Source: Gyrodactylus bullatarudis
Taxonomy: Eukaryota > Platyhelminthes > Monogenea > Gyrodactylidea > Gyrodactylidae
NCBI GenBank assembly: GCA_012064415.1
Contig: SSNU01000310.1
Coordinates: forward strand, 186,001-250,000
DNA length: 64,000 bases
Direction of reading: 5' to 3'
The notes under the pieces are model-generated. The model was given only the letters and a program-made list of their open reading frames with translations, did no database searches and was not told where the DNA came from. Position 1 is the stretch's first letter. Each line of letters opens with the position of its first letter. Position numbers and translations under genes: made by a program. Shown piece by piece: positions 63,923 to 64,000 of the stretch.

Positions 63923-64000
63923 CTGCAGAAAAATATAATTAGTCAATTCAAAGATCTTGGTCAGATATTTATAATGATTTCTTTAGATTGCCTTTTTTAG

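Noticed and set aside
1..64000. CRISPR arrays, operons, ribosome binding sites, tRNA or rRNA genes
   Set aside because: Spliceosomal introns and animal gene families show a nuclear eukaryotic genome; no regularly spaced repeats were seen. I did not recognise a tRNA cloverleaf, but a covariance search would be needed to exclude one.

Overview
The window looks like nuclear DNA from a small-genome invertebrate animal. It is strongly AT-rich and carries intron-containing genes of metazoan type: an SK potassium channel, a tetraspanin, an ADCY9-like adenylyl cyclase, a BET bromodomain protein, CoREST and PDS5. It also holds many decayed transposable elements. The most telling trait is intron size. 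Apart from long transposon-filled introns, nearly all introns that I could place by reading frame fall into two groups, about 26-40 nt and about 50-67 nt. Gene density is about one per 6 kb. Such very short introns are known from dicyemid and orthonectid 'mesozoans'. An orthonectid-like (Intoshia-type) or dicyemid-like genome is my best inference, but the window alone cannot prove it.

Layout. Positions 1-22796 (+) hold a partial SK channel gene (KCNN) of at least 14 exons, whose long introns carry a 985-bp inverted-repeat element, LINE fragments, a piggyBac-type MITE and an integrase element. Positions 23085-23543 (+) encode a small four-TM protein. An hnRNP A/B-like RNA-binding protein (24502-25810, -) is divergent from CoREST (26744-28417, +). 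An uncharacterised 524-aa proline-motif protein follows (29463-33493, +), then a PP6 regulatory subunit (34121-40203, +) with an antisense hAT-like fossil in an intron. GTF3C2 (40591-45639, -) is divergent from a BET gene (45948-50891, +). An ADCY9-like cyclase (51779-55857, -) is divergent from a tetraspanin (56063-60677, +). The C-terminal part of PDS5 (61632-63922, -) runs off the right edge.

The genes are ordinary animal housekeeping and signalling genes, not a cluster with one shared task. Chromatin and transcription functions are frequent (CoREST, BET, GTF3C2, PDS5, hnRNP). Three head-to-head pairs are separated by 205-933 bp and may share promoters. Gene models were built by hand: I required GT-AG boundaries, matching phase on both sides of each intron, a total length divisible by three, and agreement with family motifs. 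Every multi-exon model met the length test, but none has transcript support here.

The points most worth a second look are the two-class intron system; the BET gene, whose alternative donor, intronic poly(A) signal and two candidate last exons would give short and long isoforms; a roughly 1,000-residue disordered tail on GTF3C2; a roughly 440-residue N-terminus on the SK channel; and several inverted-repeat element families.
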